Shown: positions 16,219 to 26,557 of the stretch, piece by piece
Layout: every line of letters starts with the position of its first letter
Numbering within the stretch: position 1 is the first letter of the stretch
From: Gammaproteobacteria bacterium
GTDB lineage: Bacteria > Pseudomonadota > Gammaproteobacteria > Tenderiales > Tenderiaceae
Assembly (NCBI GenBank): GCA_016200485.1
Contig: JACQEP010000020.1
Coordinates: 31,785-95,784 of the forward strand
Length of the DNA: 64,000 bases
Direction: 5' to 3'
Notes under the pieces: model-generated
Databases searched by the model: none
Seen by the model: only the letters and a program-made list of their open reading frames with translations
What the model was told of the DNA's origin: nothing
Position numbers and translations under genes: made by a program

Positions 16219-18954
16219 GTGAACCCGGTTGCGAGGCTCAGCGATCTTACCCATCGTTACAAGAAAATTGTCGCGCTGGACGGTATCAATCTCGAGCTGC
16301 CCGCCGGTCACATGGTCGGCCTGATTGGCCCCGATGGCGTGGGTAAATCCAGCCTGCTGGCGCTGATGGCTGGGGTGCGCAAGATCCAGGCGGGCACTGT
16401 GCAGGTGCTCGGTCGCGACATGCGCCGCACGCGTTCCCGTCGCGCCATTTGCCCGCGTATCGCCTACATGCCTCAAGGCCTGGGGCACAACCTCTACATG
16501 GCCCTGTCGGTATTCGAGAACATCGATTTCTTTGGCCGGTTGTTTGGCCAGCCTCGTGAGGAGCGGCTCAGGCGCATCAAGGAGCTGCTCGAAAGTACCG
16601 GATTGGCCCCCTTTGCCGAGCGTGCGGCGGGAAAACTCTCCGGTGGCATGAAACAGAAACTGGGCTTGTGCTGTGCACTGATCCACGATCCGCAACTGCT
16701 GATTCTGGACGAACCCACCACTGGCGTCGATCCCTTGTCGCGACGGCAGTTCTGGGAGCTTATCGAGCGGATACGCAGTCGGCGTCAAGGCATGAGTGTG
16801 ATCGTGGCAACGGCCTATATGGACGAGGCTGAGCGCTTCGACTGGTTGGTGGCAATGGACGCCGGCCGAGTGCTGGCCAGCGGCAGCCCGGCGGAGTTGA
16901 AGGCACGCACCGGCACCGCCAACCTGGATGCGGCCTTCATCCAACTGCTACCCGAGCACAAACGCCGCGAGCACAAGGCGCTGATCATACCGCCACGCCA
17001 GGTTAAGCAGGGGGCACCGGTGATCGAGGCCAGTGCGCTGACGCGTCGTTTTGGCGACTTCATTGCCGTTGACCAGGTCAGCTTCACCATCGAAGGCGGT
17101 GAGATCTTCGGTTTTTTGGGTTCCAACGGCTGCGGCAAGACCACGACCATGAAGATGCTCACCGGTTTGCTGCCCAGTTCAGGCGGCGAAGCGCGGCTGT
17201 TCGGACGACCCGCAGATGCCGGGGACATCGATCTGAGAAAACGGGTCGGTTACATGTCCCAGTCTTTTTCGCTCTACAGTGAGCTGACGGTACGCCAGAA
17301 TCTGCTGTTGCATGCACGCATCTTCCAGTTGCCCAGGGAACACATCGAGGCGCGGGTGAAAGAAATGACCGGGCGCTTCGGTCTTGGCGACGTGACCGAT
17401 GAACTGGCGGACAAGCTGCCCTTGGGCGTGCGCCAAAGGCTCTCTCTGGCCGTGGCGGTGATCCATGGTCCGGAAATTCTGATCCTGGACGAGCCTACGT
17501 CCGGAGTGGATCCCGTGGCCCGCGATCAATTCTGGGCGTTGCTGATACAGTTGTCGCGCGATGACGGCGTCACCATCTTCATCTCCACTCACTTCATGAA
17601 CGAGGCCGAACGCTGCGACCGCATCTCCCTGATGCACGCCGGACGGGTGCTGGCTCAGGACTCTCCCGCGGCGTTGATGCGCGCACGCGCTGCCAAAAAC
17701 CTGGAAGAGACCTTTATTGCCTACCTGACAGAGGCCGCCGGAAACGAGCCTGCGGCGACCCAGCCTGGTACGGCGCTTGATCGCAATAATCAGGCCGCAG
17801 CGCCGCACACCAGATCAAAACGCCTACCCATCGATCCCGCCCGTGCCTGGGCCTATGCCCGCCGCGAGAGTCTGGAAATCGTGCGCGACCCGATCCGCAT
17901 CGCCTTCGCTCTGCTTGGCCCTGTCATATTGATGATCGCCTTCGGCTACGGCATCACCTTTGATCTGGAAGATATCAGCTACGCGGTGCTCGACCACGAC
18001 CAAACCCCGGAGAGCCGCAGTTATCTGGAAAATTTTTCCGGTTCGCGCTATTTCGATCAGCATCCGCCACTGCACCATTACGCTGAGATGGAAACCCTGC
18101 TGCGCAAAGGCCGGGTTACCTTTGCCATTGAAATCCCGCCGGGATTCGGCAAGGACCTGAAGCGTGGCCGGCGGCCGGAAGTGGGCATCTGGCTCGATGG
18201 TACGATCCCGTTTCGCGCCGAAACCGCGCGCGGTTACATCCTCGGTGTGCACCAGTTTTATCTGGAGCAGCGAATGCGCGGCGAGCCCGACTATAGGCAG
18301 CTCCCCATGCCGCTCACCATCGAAACCCGCTTTCGTTACAACCAGGACTTCAAGAGCATCTATGCCATCGTGCCCGGCACCATCATGATGCTGCTGATTT
18401 GGATCCCTGCCATGATGTCCGCCGCGGGGGTGGTGCGGGAAAAAGAGATGGGTTCCATCACCAACTTCTACGCCACTCCGGTGAGGGGGCTGGAATTTCT
18501 GCTGGGTAAGCAGTTTCCTTATGTGGTGATCGCCTTGCTCAACTTCGCCACCCTGGTGCTGTTGGCGGTGTTCCTGTTTCAGGTGCCGGTGAAAGGCAGT
18601 GTAGCGACGCTGCTGTCGGGTGGAGCGCTCTATGTCATCGCCACCACCGGCCTGGGTCTGTTGATCTCCTCGTTCATGAAGAGCCAGATCGCGGCGCTCT
18701 TCGGCACGGCCATTATCACCACCATGCCCGCTGTTAATTTCTCGGGCTTCTTTGCCCCGGTGGCTTCCCTGACGCCCGGCGCCCAGATATTCGCTCAGAT
18801 ATTCCCCAGCAGTTATTTTCAGCAGATCAGCCTGGGTACCTTTACCAAAGCGCTGGGTTTCGAGGCACTGATGTTCAATTTCTGGATGTTGGCGCTGTTG
18901 ATTATGATCTATTTGATACTGGCATTGAGCCTGTTGAAGACACAGGAGCGATGA
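16219..18954 (+). CDS. RbbA-like fused ABC exporter: two ATPase domains plus permease
   Basis: 911 residues from a GTG preceded by ggaggg, the same length as E. coli RbbA. ATPase 1 (1-230): degenerate Walker [10 protein letters not shown], signature LSGGMKQK, Walker [11 protein letters not shown]. ATPase 2 (275-500): Walker [10 protein letters not shown], an atypical signature LPLGVRQR instead of LSGGQ, and Walker [12 protein letters not shown]. Residues 560-910 form an ABC-2 permease: one membrane segment near 570, a large periplasmic domain, and five or six segments from 715 on. E. coli RbbA was described as a ribosome-bound ATPase; the operon here argues for export. It overlaps the next gene by four bases. 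Confidence 0.9.
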   Translation: MNPVARLSDLTHRYKKIVALDGINLELPAGHMVGLIGPDGVGKSSLLALMAGVRKIQAGTVQVLGRDMRRTRSRRAICPRIAYMPQGLGHNLYMALSVFENIDFFGRLFGQPREERLRRIKELLESTGLAPFAERAAGKLSGGMKQKLGLCCALIHDPQLLILDEPTTGVDPLSRRQFWELIERIRSRRQGMSVIVATAYMDEAERFDWLVAMDAGRVLASGSPAELKARTGTANLDAAFIQLLPEHKRREHKALIIPPRQVKQGAPVIEASALTRRFGDFIAVDQVSFTIEGGEIFGFLGSNGCGKTTTMKMLTGLLPSSGGEARLFGRPADAGDIDLRKRVGYMSQSFSLYSELTVRQNLLLHARIFQLPREHIEARVKEMTGRFGLGDVTDELADKLPLGVRQRLSLAVAVIHGPEILILDEPTSGVDPVARDQFWALLIQLSRDDGVTIFISTHFMNEAERCDRISLMHAGRVLAQDSPAALMRARAAKNLEETFIAYLTEAAGNEPAATQPGTALDRNNQAAAPHTRSKRLPIDPARAWAYARRESLEIVRDPIRIAFALLGPVILMIAFGYGITFDLEDISYAVLDHDQTPESRSYLENFSGSRYFDQHPPLHHYAEMETLLRKGRVTFAIEIPPGFGKDLKRGRRPEVGIWLDGTIPFRAETARGYILGVHQFYLEQRMRGEPDYRQLPMPLTIETRFRYNQDFKSIYAIVPGTIMMLLIWIPAMMSAAGVVREKEMGSITNFYATPVRGLEFLLGKQFPYVVIALLNFATLVLLAVFLFQVPVKGSVATLLSGGALYVIATTGLGLLISSFMKSQIAALFGTAIITTMPAVNFSGFFAPVASLTPGAQIFAQIFPSSYFQQISLGTFTKALGFEALMFNFWMLALLIMIYLILALSLLKTQER

Positions 18955-20081
18955 CCGTGAGACGACCCCTCGCCAATATTTTTCAACTGGGCATCAAGGA
19001 GCTGTACAGCCTGCGTTTTGACCCGGTGATGCTGTTACTGATCGTGTATATGTTTACCTTCGCCGTGTTCGAGGAGGCCCAGAACGCCAACGTCGGTGTG
19101 GTCAATGCTGCAGTGGGCATGGTCGATGAAGATCGCTCCCAACTCTCCCGGCGCATCGGCGATGCCTTGTTGCCACCCCATTATCAGCCACCCGAGGCGT
19201 TGGCGATCGACGAGATCGATGCCGCCATGGAAGCGGCCCGTTACGCGTTTGTCATCGATATTCCGCCGGGGTTTCAGGCGGACATCCTGGCCGGTCGGCC
19301 AACAGTGGTGCAGCTCAATGTCGACGCCACCGCCATGGGCCTGGCGGGAACCGGCGCCGGTTATATCCAGCGCATTATCGCCCAGGAACTGCACGCGTTT
19401 CAGCAAGGGGATAGCGCAACACCCGCTGTGAATATCGTCACCCGCGCCCGCTTCAACCCCAATCTGGACGCGACCTGGTTTCAAAGCGCCATGTCGATCA
19501 CCAACAACATCACCCTGATGGCCATGTTGCTCACCGGCGCTGCGCTGATCCGCGAGCGAGAGCACGGCACTATCGAACATTTGCTGGTGATGCCGCTACG
19601 TCCGGTGGAAATCATGCTTGCCAAGGTCTGGGCCAACGGCCTGGTGGTGATCATCGCCGCCAGCCTCTCGCTGTTTATCGTCGTGCAAGGCGCCCTTGCG
19701 GTGCCTGTCAGCGGCTCGATCCCGCTCTATTTGACCGGGGCGGTGATCTACCTGTTCTCGGTGACCTCGCTGGGCATTTACCTGGCGACGCTGGCCCGCT
19801 CCATGCCCCAGTTCGGGCTGCTCACCATGATCGTGTATGTGATCATGTTGTTATTGTCCGGAGGCAGTACGCCGTTGGAGAGTATGCCAGTGCAGTTGCA
19901 GACCATCATGCAGTTGGTGCCGTCCACCCATTTTGTCCGGCAGGCGCAGGCCATTCTGTTCCGTGATGCCGGGTTGGCGATAGTGTGGCCGCAGTTTGCC
20001 GCCACCGCTGCCATCGGCGCGGTGTTTTTCCTGGCGGCGCTGCTGCGCTTCCGCAAGACCGTTACGTTGATACAGGGCTGA
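18951..20081 (+). CDS. ABC-2 type permease (YhhJ-like)
   Basis: 376 residues. An N-terminal membrane segment (27-45) precedes a periplasmic domain of 130 residues and a block of five or six membrane helices (residues 175-370), with the ABC-2 motif [29 protein letters not shown] split over the first cytoplasmic loop. It matches the second permease of the yhiI-rbbA-yhhJ operon and would pair with the permease half of the RbbA-like protein to form the channel. It starts inside the previous stop (ATGA overlap), which indicates translational coupling. Confidence 0.9.
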   Translation: MTVRRPLANIFQLGIKELYSLRFDPVMLLLIVYMFTFAVFEEAQNANVGVVNAAVGMVDEDRSQLSRRIGDALLPPHYQPPEALAIDEIDAAMEAARYAFVIDIPPGFQADILAGRPTVVQLNVDATAMGLAGTGAGYIQRIIAQELHAFQQGDSATPAVNIVTRARFNPNLDATWFQSAMSITNNITLMAMLLTGAALIREREHGTIEHLLVMPLRPVEIMLAKVWANGLVVIIAASLSLFIVVQGALAVPVSGSIPLYLTGAVIYLFSVTSLGIYLATLARSMPQFGLLTMIVYVIMLLLSGGSTPLESMPVQLQTIMQLVPSTHFVRQAQAILFRDAGLAIVWPQFAATAAIGAVFFLAALLRFRKTVTLIQG

Positions 20082-20109
20082 AGCCATGAATTCAACAAGG
20101 GGCAGGGTA

Positions 20110-22458
20110 ATGAGGCGATATAAGCTGCTCGTCATGCTGGCCATACTGCTTTTATTGCTAGTGCCCACGGCCCAGGCGGCGAAGATCGTAACCATCGGCA
20201 TTGTCGCCGATGGCCCAATTGAGCACAGCAGCTGGTCACCCGAGTTGTTTAAAAAAGAACTGCTGGTCATGACCCAGCCCGACTTCGACGTGCGTTTTCC
20301 CGCGGCAAAACAGCTCGATGGTGCCTGGTCGGCCGATCGCATCGCCGCGGCGTTGAAGCAATTGCAGAAGGATCCCGAGGTGGACATGGTGCTGACGTTG
20401 GGCTATGTCTCCAGCGCCGTCGCCGCCTTGAGCGGGCCGTTGCGGAAGCCGACCTTCGCGCCGTTTGTGATGGATGCAAACCTGCAGGGCCTGCCCAGAA
20501 AAAACAACGCAAGCGGCGTGCACAACCTGAACTACCTGAGTGGCGAGGCCGATTATATCCGCGACCTGCAAGTCTTTAAAAGCGTGGCCGATTTCAAAAA
20601 AGTCGCTGTGTTGATTGACGAAGCTAACTTCGCTGCTCAGCCCGGGCTGATACGCCGCGCACGGGAGGTGACGGCGGCTAGGGGTGTGGAGTTGCTATTT
20701 ATCCAGCAACGCACCCGCAACGAGGATCTGGCGGCGCAGCTGCCACCGGATGTCGATGCCGTGGTGGTCACCGACCTGGCCCGTCTCAACCCGGCGGCCA
20801 TGGACAGTCTTATCGCCGCCTTGATTGAAAAAAAGCTGCCCAGTTACAGTCTGCACGACTCCCGGCTGGTGGAGCAGGGTCTGCTGATGGCGGAGGCCCC
20901 GGCAACCGATTGGTCGCGGCTGGCGCGCCGCAATGCCTTGAACATGAATGCCGTGATACGCGGTGAGCCGGCCGAGCGGCAGCCGGTCAGTTTTAAAAGC
21001 AAGCGGCGTCTGACCATCAATATGGCCACGGCGCGGGCCATCGGCATCTCCCCGCGCTTCGACATTCTGCACGAGGCCTTGTTGTTGCACGAGGAGCCTG
21101 AACCGCAAGGACGTCCGCTCTCCCTGGCGGCGATGGCCCTGGAGGCGGTCGCCGCCAATCTCGATCTGCGGTCAGCAGCCCTGGGACTTGAAGCGGGGCA
21201 GACGACGGTGGACGAGGCCCACGCCAATCTGTTGCCACAGATCAATGCCTCCATTGTTCATACCCAGCTTAATGACGACAGCACGGCGGTGATCAGCGGC
21301 GCGGCCGCCAAGCAGTCCTCCACCGCAGCAGTCACGCTGAACCAGTTGCTTTATTCCGATCAAGTACGCACCAACGTGACGATTCAACGCTATCTGCAAC
21401 AAAACCGCCAAGCCTTGAAGCGCCAGTTGGAGCTGGACATCATCCTTGAGGCCACCACGGCCTATCTCAATCTGCTGAAGGCCCAAACTTTCGTCCATAT
21501 CCGCCGGGATGAAATGAATCTCAGCCGCACCCACCTGGAAATGGCGCGCGACCGGCAACAAATAGGCGTCGCCAATCCTGCCGAGGCCTACCGCTGGGAA
21601 AGCGAACTGGCCACCTCCCGGCAAAGACTGCTCGATGCCCAGGCGCAACTTCAGCAAGCCCGCGATGCCGTCAACCGCCTGTTGCACCGGCCGCTCAAGG
21701 AGGCTTTTATTGCCGAATCTGCCACACTGGATGATCCGCGCCTCATCGTCAGCCGCAAGGGGTTATTCGAATATGTGATCAATGACCGCTCCTTTGAACG
21801 TATGGGTGATTTTCTGGTAAAGGAGGGCATGGCTGCTTCGCCTGAGTTAACAGGCTTGGAGGCGCTGCTGGCCGCGACCAAACAGGAACTCGAAAGCCGC
21901 CGGCGCGCCTATTGGTCGCCGACGATAACCTTGCAAGGTAAAATTACCAATGTCATGGATGAGACCCGCGTGGCCGGTCTGTCTGCCGAGAACGATACCG
22001 ATTGGTCTGTAGGCCTTAATATTTCGTTGCCACTGTACGAGGGCGGCGCCCGGCGCGCGCGGGTCTCTGGCAGTCGACTGGTGTTTGATCAACAATTGTC
22101 ACAACGGGATGCCGTTCAGGAGCGCATCGAACAGCGCATCAGAGCGACGCTACACCGCATTCGGGCCTCTCACCCTTCCATTCAACTCTCCAAGGATGCT
22201 GCATCCGCGGCGAACAAAAATCTGGATCTGGTAACTGACGCGTATACCCGTGGTGCTGTCTCCATCCTTGACCTGCTGGACGCCCAGAACGCCGCACTGG
22301 TGGCCGAAGAGTCCGCCACCAACGCCGTCTTCGACTTTCTCATCGACCTGATGAACCTGCAGCGCAGCGTGGGCGGATTCGATTTCTTTCTTGATGCGCC
22401 GGGGTTGGACAGCTGGCTGGAACGTTTACAGCGCTATATTACGAGCGCGGAACGATAA
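20110..22458 (+). CDS. Fusion of ABC substrate-binding domain and TolC-type outer-membrane channel
   Basis: 782 residues from ATG 20110; the frame opens at 20086, but 20110 puts the signal peptide (RRYKLLVMLAILLLLLVP, cleavage after AQA) at the N terminus. Residues 25-320 resemble the ABC_sub_bind family (KIVTIGIVADGPIEH; VDMVLTLGYVSSAVAAL; KKLPSYSLHDSRLVEQGLL). Residues 345-770 are an outer-membrane efflux protein with two OEP repeats (LLPQINASIVHTQLN; AYWSPTITLQGKI; DAYTRGAVSILDLLDAQN). TolC proteins have about 450 residues, so the first 320 are an extra periplasmic domain. It is the last gene of the export operon, giving that system its own outer-membrane exit. Confidence 0.85.
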   Translation: MRRYKLLVMLAILLLLLVPTAQAAKIVTIGIVADGPIEHSSWSPELFKKELLVMTQPDFDVRFPAAKQLDGAWSADRIAAALKQLQKDPEVDMVLTLGYVSSAVAALSGPLRKPTFAPFVMDANLQGLPRKNNASGVHNLNYLSGEADYIRDLQVFKSVADFKKVAVLIDEANFAAQPGLIRRAREVTAARGVELLFIQQRTRNEDLAAQLPPDVDAVVVTDLARLNPAAMDSLIAALIEKKLPSYSLHDSRLVEQGLLMAEAPATDWSRLARRNALNMNAVIRGEPAERQPVSFKSKRRLTINMATARAIGISPRFDILHEALLLHEEPEPQGRPLSLAAMALEAVAANLDLRSAALGLEAGQTTVDEAHANLLPQINASIVHTQLNDDSTAVISGAAAKQSSTAAVTLNQLLYSDQVRTNVTIQRYLQQNRQALKRQLELDIILEATTAYLNLLKAQTFVHIRRDEMNLSRTHLEMARDRQQIGVANPAEAYRWESELATSRQRLLDAQAQLQQARDAVNRLLHRPLKEAFIAESATLDDPRLIVSRKGLFEYVINDRSFERMGDFLVKEGMAASPELTGLEALLAATKQELESRRRAYWSPTITLQGKITNVMDETRVAGLSAENDTDWSVGLNISLPLYEGGARRARVSGSRLVFDQQLSQRDAVQERIEQRIRATLHRIRASHPSIQLSKDAASAANKNLDLVTDAYTRGAVSILDLLDAQNAALVAEESATNAVFDFLIDLMNLQRSVGGFDFFLDAPGLDSWLERLQRYITSAER

Positions 22459-22558
22459 AACTCACGGATGGCTAGGAGGCACAGACTTCGCACTCAGGCG
22501 CGCAACAATCAGGAAGAGGACGATGAGCGATACGACCAGATGAGTTCACTATGGGGTA

Positions 22559-22635
22559 AGCCGCCAACGGCGGCTCACGGTGTTATGGGCGCCTTTGAGG
22601 CGCTCACAATCTCAAGCCACCGGCTTTGCCGGTGG
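22559..22635. repeat. Three consecutive hairpins; REP-like unit related to 47756-47801
   Basis: agccgcc/ggcggct (22559-22575), gcgcct/aggcgc (22589-22603) and ccaccggc/gccggtgg with loop ttt (22617-22635) lie between the convergent ends of the export operon and prc. The last two hairpins and their linker recur at 47756-47801. There is no good T-run, but stacked stems could block transcription from both sides. Confidence 0.6.
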
Positions 22636-22647
22636 TATTTGACTGTA

Positions 22648-24801
22648 TTAGCGCATATCCACCTTTGGCAATATGCTGGCCGCAAACGTGGGGTTGGTTT
22701 CCAGTAAGCCAATCTCATCGCTGAGGATATACACTGCCTCGTTAAGCATGACATCCTTGGCGTTGTCATTCGCTTTTTCGATTGCCAGGGCAGTATTGAG
22801 ATCACGTTCGTTTGACTGTAGGCCATCGTCTTCAAATGCCGCACTCTTGGCTTCAGCAGATTTGCGGTCCGTTGCACTTACGCCTTTGTCAGTTCCAGTG
22901 TTCTTTTCACGTAACTTTGCCTTGGCTTCCTGCACCTTTCGTTCTTTGCGGCGGTCGGCCTCGTTGAGCGAGATCAGGTTTTTCTTGCGCAGCAGGTCGA
23001 ACTCGGCAATATCTTCCTGCAGGTACTGGAAGTCTTTGTCTTTGCTTATGCGGAGGCTGTGATTTGCCAGCAATAACGGTACGACATTTGTCAAATCACC
23101 CGTTGGCGTATAGTTAGCCGCCTTAATTTGTGTCCAGGGCAGGGCATTATCGTAGCTGGATTCGCCAAACTCCTCTGCATCAATCATGCTCGGAAGGCTG
23201 ATATCTGGAGTTACGCCGCGCAACTGGGTGGTGCCGCCATTAATTCGGAAAAATTGGGCGATGGTCATCTTGAGTTCTCCGAATTTTGGCTTATCATTTT
23301 TCGCGAGTTGATCCAGGTCTATCACAGTCTGGACAGTGCCTTTTCCAAAGCTCGGCTCACCGATGACAACTCCACGACCATAATCCTGTATCGCGGCGGC
23401 GAAAATCTCAGAGGCCGATGCAGAACCACGATTAATGAGGACGCCCAGCGGTCCATTCCAGGCAAGACCAGCATTGGTATCATTTTCAACGGATACATTA
23501 CCCTTGGAGTCTCTTTGTTGTACTACGGGGCCTTTGTCTATGAACAGGCCTGTCAACTCAATGGCTTCATTTAATGAACCACCACCATTGTTACGTAGAT
23601 CCACCAGCACGCTATCGACGTTATCTTTTTTGAGCTCGTCCAAAAGCTTCGCTACATCTCTCGTTGCACTTTTAAAATTCTTATCGCCTTTTTGTCGGGC
23701 GGTAAAATCCTGATAGAACCCGGGCAGAGAGATCACGCCAATGTGACGTGTTGTATTTCCGTCTTTTACCTCGATAATCGATTTCTTTGCGGATTGTTTA
23801 TCCAGGCTTATTTTTTTGCGGACAAGTGAAATTAATTTATGTTTGCCATCAGGGCCTGCTTCTGCGGGCAGTATATCAAGAAGCACCACAGAATCCTCGG
23901 CGCCACGTATCAAGGCTACTGTGTCGTCAATGCGCCAGCCCATTACGTCAATGGTTGAACCTTTCACACCTTGCCCGACACCTACAATACGATCTCCAAC
24001 CTTCAGCTTGCCTGACAGGGCAGCTGGGCCACCTGCCAGTAGTTCCTTGATGGTGGTGTATTCATCCATATCCTGAAGCACGGCGCCAATCCCGGTAAGC
24101 GATAACTTCATTGAGATATCAAATTCTTCTGATGCACGTATTCCGAAATAATTGGTATGCGGGTCAATAGTTGTCGCATAGGTGTTCATGAAATTCTGAA
24201 ATACATCGTCGCTTTTGATCTTGGATATACTGCCCAAGAAATTATCATAGCGTTTGCCCAATGTATCAACGATGCTTTTGTTGTTCTTGCCCGCGAGCTT
24301 GAGGCGTAGCCAGTCATTCTTGACTCGCTTGCGCCACAAATCGTTCATTTCATCTTCAGTTTTTAACCATGGCATGTTCTTCCGGGTGTACTGATAGCTT
24401 TCGTTTTTCTCGAAATTAAAGCCCTTTTTAAGTAGCGAGTGCGCATAAGTGAGGCGTTCTGTTTTTCGCTGCTGATAGAGATTGAAAATTGCGAAAGGGA
24501 TTCTCAAATCACCGTTGAGTATGACGTCATCAAGCTTGGTGCGTGCGCCCGAGAATTGATCAATGTCGGTCTGTAAGAAAAATATTTTTTCGCCATCCAG
24601 TGCTTTCAGATAATTGTCGAATATTTTCGAAGATAATGTATCGTCAAGCGGAATGTGTTTGTAATGATACTGGGTTAGAACCTCAGCGGATAAATGCGCT
24701 GTTTGCGACTGTTGTTGTTGCGGCGTAAGTAACGGAACAGCCTGCGCTGTATTGAGCGCATAAGTAAATGCCAACAATAGCCCAAGTAGCTTATTCTTCA
24801 T
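22648..24801 (-). CDS. prc: Carboxy-terminal (tail-specific) protease Prc/Tsp
   Basis: 717 residues from ATG 24801; an ATG at 24819 would add six residues ahead of the signal peptide (MKNKLLGLLLAFTYALNTAQA). The order is an N-terminal helical domain, a PDZ domain around 205-300 (IGAVLQDMDEYTTIKELLAGGPAA), the S41 catalytic domain with nucleophile Ser in NRGSASASEIF and Lys in EPSFGKGTVQTV, then the DUF3340 C-terminal region rich in charged helix. This periplasmic enzyme degrades proteins with nonpolar C termini and trims penicillin-binding protein 3 and lipoproteins in E. coli. The start overlaps the end of the sugar kinase gene, so they are likely cotranscribed. Confidence 0.95.
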   Translation of the reverse strand: MKNKLLGLLLAFTYALNTAQAVPLLTPQQQQSQTAHLSAEVLTQYHYKHIPLDDTLSSKIFDNYLKALDGEKIFFLQTDIDQFSGARTKLDDVILNGDLRIPFAIFNLYQQRKTERLTYAHSLLKKGFNFEKNESYQYTRKNMPWLKTEDEMNDLWRKRVKNDWLRLKLAGKNNKSIVDTLGKRYDNFLGSISKIKSDDVFQNFMNTYATTIDPHTNYFGIRASEEFDISMKLSLTGIGAVLQDMDEYTTIKELLAGGPAALSGKLKVGDRIVGVGQGVKGSTIDVMGWRIDDTVALIRGAEDSVVLLDILPAEAGPDGKHKLISLVRKKISLDKQSAKKSIIEVKDGNTTRHIGVISLPGFYQDFTARQKGDKNFKSATRDVAKLLDELKKDNVDSVLVDLRNNGGGSLNEAIELTGLFIDKGPVVQQRDSKGNVSVENDTNAGLAWNGPLGVLINRGSASASEIFAAAIQDYGRGVVIGEPSFGKGTVQTVIDLDQLAKNDKPKFGELKMTIAQFFRINGGTTQLRGVTPDISLPSMIDAEEFGESSYDNALPWTQIKAANYTPTGDLTNVVPLLLANHSLRISKDKDFQYLQEDIAEFDLLRKKNLISLNEADRRKERKVQEAKAKLREKNTGTDKGVSATDRKSAEAKSAAFEDDGLQSNERDLNTALAIEKANDNAKDVMLNEAVYILSDEIGLLETNPTFAASILPKVDMR

Positions 24802-26191
24802 CTGTATTTTCCGAATCATAAAAAATTATATTTCTCTCGGGCCTGTTGTTGGCGCCGCCCAAATTGTAACCTATGTCTACGGGGCTCGCGGGTTTTTGAT
24901 TCAGCGCTTGTTTGCAACGTATCCCATCACGCGCAATAAGCGCTGTCCCATACGCCGCTTCTTGTTGCGTTGCTTCCAGCATCGGTATACCAAGCAAGTG
25001 TGACCGGATTTGTGTCCAGGCAATGTTTTTCGCGCCGCCACCGGCGGAACGAACCGAGCTTGGATACGGCGCGCCTAGTGTCTGCAAACGGCGATAACCT
25101 TCATGTTCGATGCGGGCCATGCCTTCCAACATTGCTTGAAAGAATAAGACATCATTTTCTGGTCTTGGTTCGAGGTGCGGCGCGAGCAGTGGATCGTTAA
25201 TAGGAAAGCGTTCGCCCGGTGCGAGCAGGGGGTAATAATCCAGTCCTGTGGACTGATCGGGACGCAAATTCGGTGTCATCTCGGCCATTTGCGCTTTGCT
25301 GAAGTAATGCAGCAACACCGCACCGCCGCTGTTGGAGCCACCGCCGGCCAGCCAGTATTTTCCTAGCGGCTGGCTGTAGACGCCGAATTCCGGCGCGAAG
25401 ATCGGTTCAGCGGTGATAATTTTCATCACCAAGGTCGAGCCGAGCGAGGTTACGGCCTCGCCGACCTGCGTTGCGCCAGCGGCGATAAAGGCGGCGGTGC
25501 TGTCTGTGGTGCCGGCAACGACTTCAGTTTGCGGCGACAAGCCCGTGGCTTGGGCCGCTGCAAGGGAGAGGTGACCAATCACGGTGCCGGGGATAAACAC
25601 TTCCGGCAACAAGCGGCGATTTATCCCGAGTGGGCCCAGCCAGGCCGGCCAGCATTTATGCACGGCGTCATAGCCGAGTTTGAGGCAATTATTTGCATCG
25701 CTTACGCCAAAACGGCTGGTGAGTTTGCCGACGATCCAGTCGGCCTGATGCAGTGCATATCGCGCCCGCTGGTCCGGGCGCAGATGTAACAATTTGGCCA
25801 GTGCTGAGGTGGTGCCGTGAGCGGCGCTTTCTCGGGGCGCAACGGCGTCAATTCGCTTGGCCTCGCCCTGACTGCGGCCATCGTTGTACATCAACGCTGG
25901 GCCGAGCGGGGCGCCGGATTCATCGGCCAGCAGCAACGTGCCGGAGGTGCCGTCCACCGCCAGGGCGCGGATCGACTGCGCCGGGACTTGCTGTGTGATG
26001 TCCCGCAACACCTGGCACACTGCCTGCCACCAAATCGATGGCGCCTGTTGCGATTTGGCGCCATCGCGTTCCGGCAGTGCCATGTTCACCACGGCCTGTG
26101 CACGAATCGTCCCCGTCGCGTCGATGGCGATGGCCCGGCAGCCGGAGGTGCCGAGATCGAGGCCGAGGAAGAGCGCGGTACTATCGCCCAT
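24791..26191 (-). CDS. FGGY-family carbohydrate kinase
   Basis: 466 residues. Family blocks: LGLDLGTSGCRAIAID (phosphate 1), LAVDGTSGTLLLAD, GTTDSTAAFIAAGA with LGSTLVMK (phosphate 2), and the adenosine motif SAGGGAKNIAWTQIRSHLL. FGGY kinases phosphorylate sugars such as xylulose, ribulose or glycerol. The short length and the N-terminal motif resemble the D-ribulokinases of the cyanobacterial/plant type more than XylB, but the substrate is uncertain. No sugar transport or isomerase genes are adjacent. It overlaps the prc start by 11 bases and is the upstream gene of that pair. Confidence 0.85.
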   Translation of the reverse strand: MGDSTALFLGLDLGTSGCRAIAIDATGTIRAQAVVNMALPERDGAKSQQAPSIWWQAVCQVLRDITQQVPAQSIRALAVDGTSGTLLLADESGAPLGPALMYNDGRSQGEAKRIDAVAPRESAAHGTTSALAKLLHLRPDQRARYALHQADWIVGKLTSRFGVSDANNCLKLGYDAVHKCWPAWLGPLGINRRLLPEVFIPGTVIGHLSLAAAQATGLSPQTEVVAGTTDSTAAFIAAGATQVGEAVTSLGSTLVMKIITAEPIFAPEFGVYSQPLGKYWLAGGGSNSGGAVLLHYFSKAQMAEMTPNLRPDQSTGLDYYPLLAPGERFPINDPLLAPHLEPRPENDVLFFQAMLEGMARIEHEGYRRLQTLGAPYPSSVRSAGGGAKNIAWTQIRSHLLGIPMLEATQQEAAYGTALIARDGIRCKQALNQKPASPVDIGYNLGGANNRPERNIIFYDSENTDEE

Positions 26192-26330
26192 GTGCGTTGC
26201 CGTCTGGGGGGCAACTAGAGACCGGGAAAATACTCGGTTTTTGCTCCCACTGGGGATACCGGATTTTTTGAGTTTTGGCGAATGCGTTCATAATCTCGCA
26301 CGGAGCCCCTATGACGCTCGATTAAATTCG

Positions 26331-26534
26331 TTATTGGTCTGAATTCAGTTCTTTGAGCCTTTTCTGGTATTCCCGGTAATTTTCACCCCTTTGGCATTCA
26401 GCCGGGGCGTTCTGCTGGCATTGCTGCAGCTCGACGTTGCGCAAGATTTCGTAGGTGGTTTCCTTTACTCGTTCCTGGCTGCAACTGCAAAGTAACGGAT
26501 TTAAGGCTAAGACCATAAGCGAAAGTGTCTTCAT
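26331..26534 (-). CDS. Small conserved lipoprotein
   Basis: 67 residues with a lipoprotein signal: MKTLSLMVLALNPLLCSC, where either Cys 16 or Cys 18 could be the acylated residue. The mature part (ERVKETTYEILRNVELQQC, then a second Cys in CQRGENYREY) is helical and resembles small proteins found in many gammaproteobacteria, usually unannotated. It lies 23 bases after queF on the same strand and may be cotranscribed with it. Function unknown. Confidence 0.7.
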   Translation of the reverse strand: MKTLSLMVLALNPLLCSCSQERVKETTYEILRNVELQQCQQNAPAECQRGENYREYQKRLKELNSDQ

Positions 26535-26557
26535 GAGACGTCAGTAACCTGAAAGAG

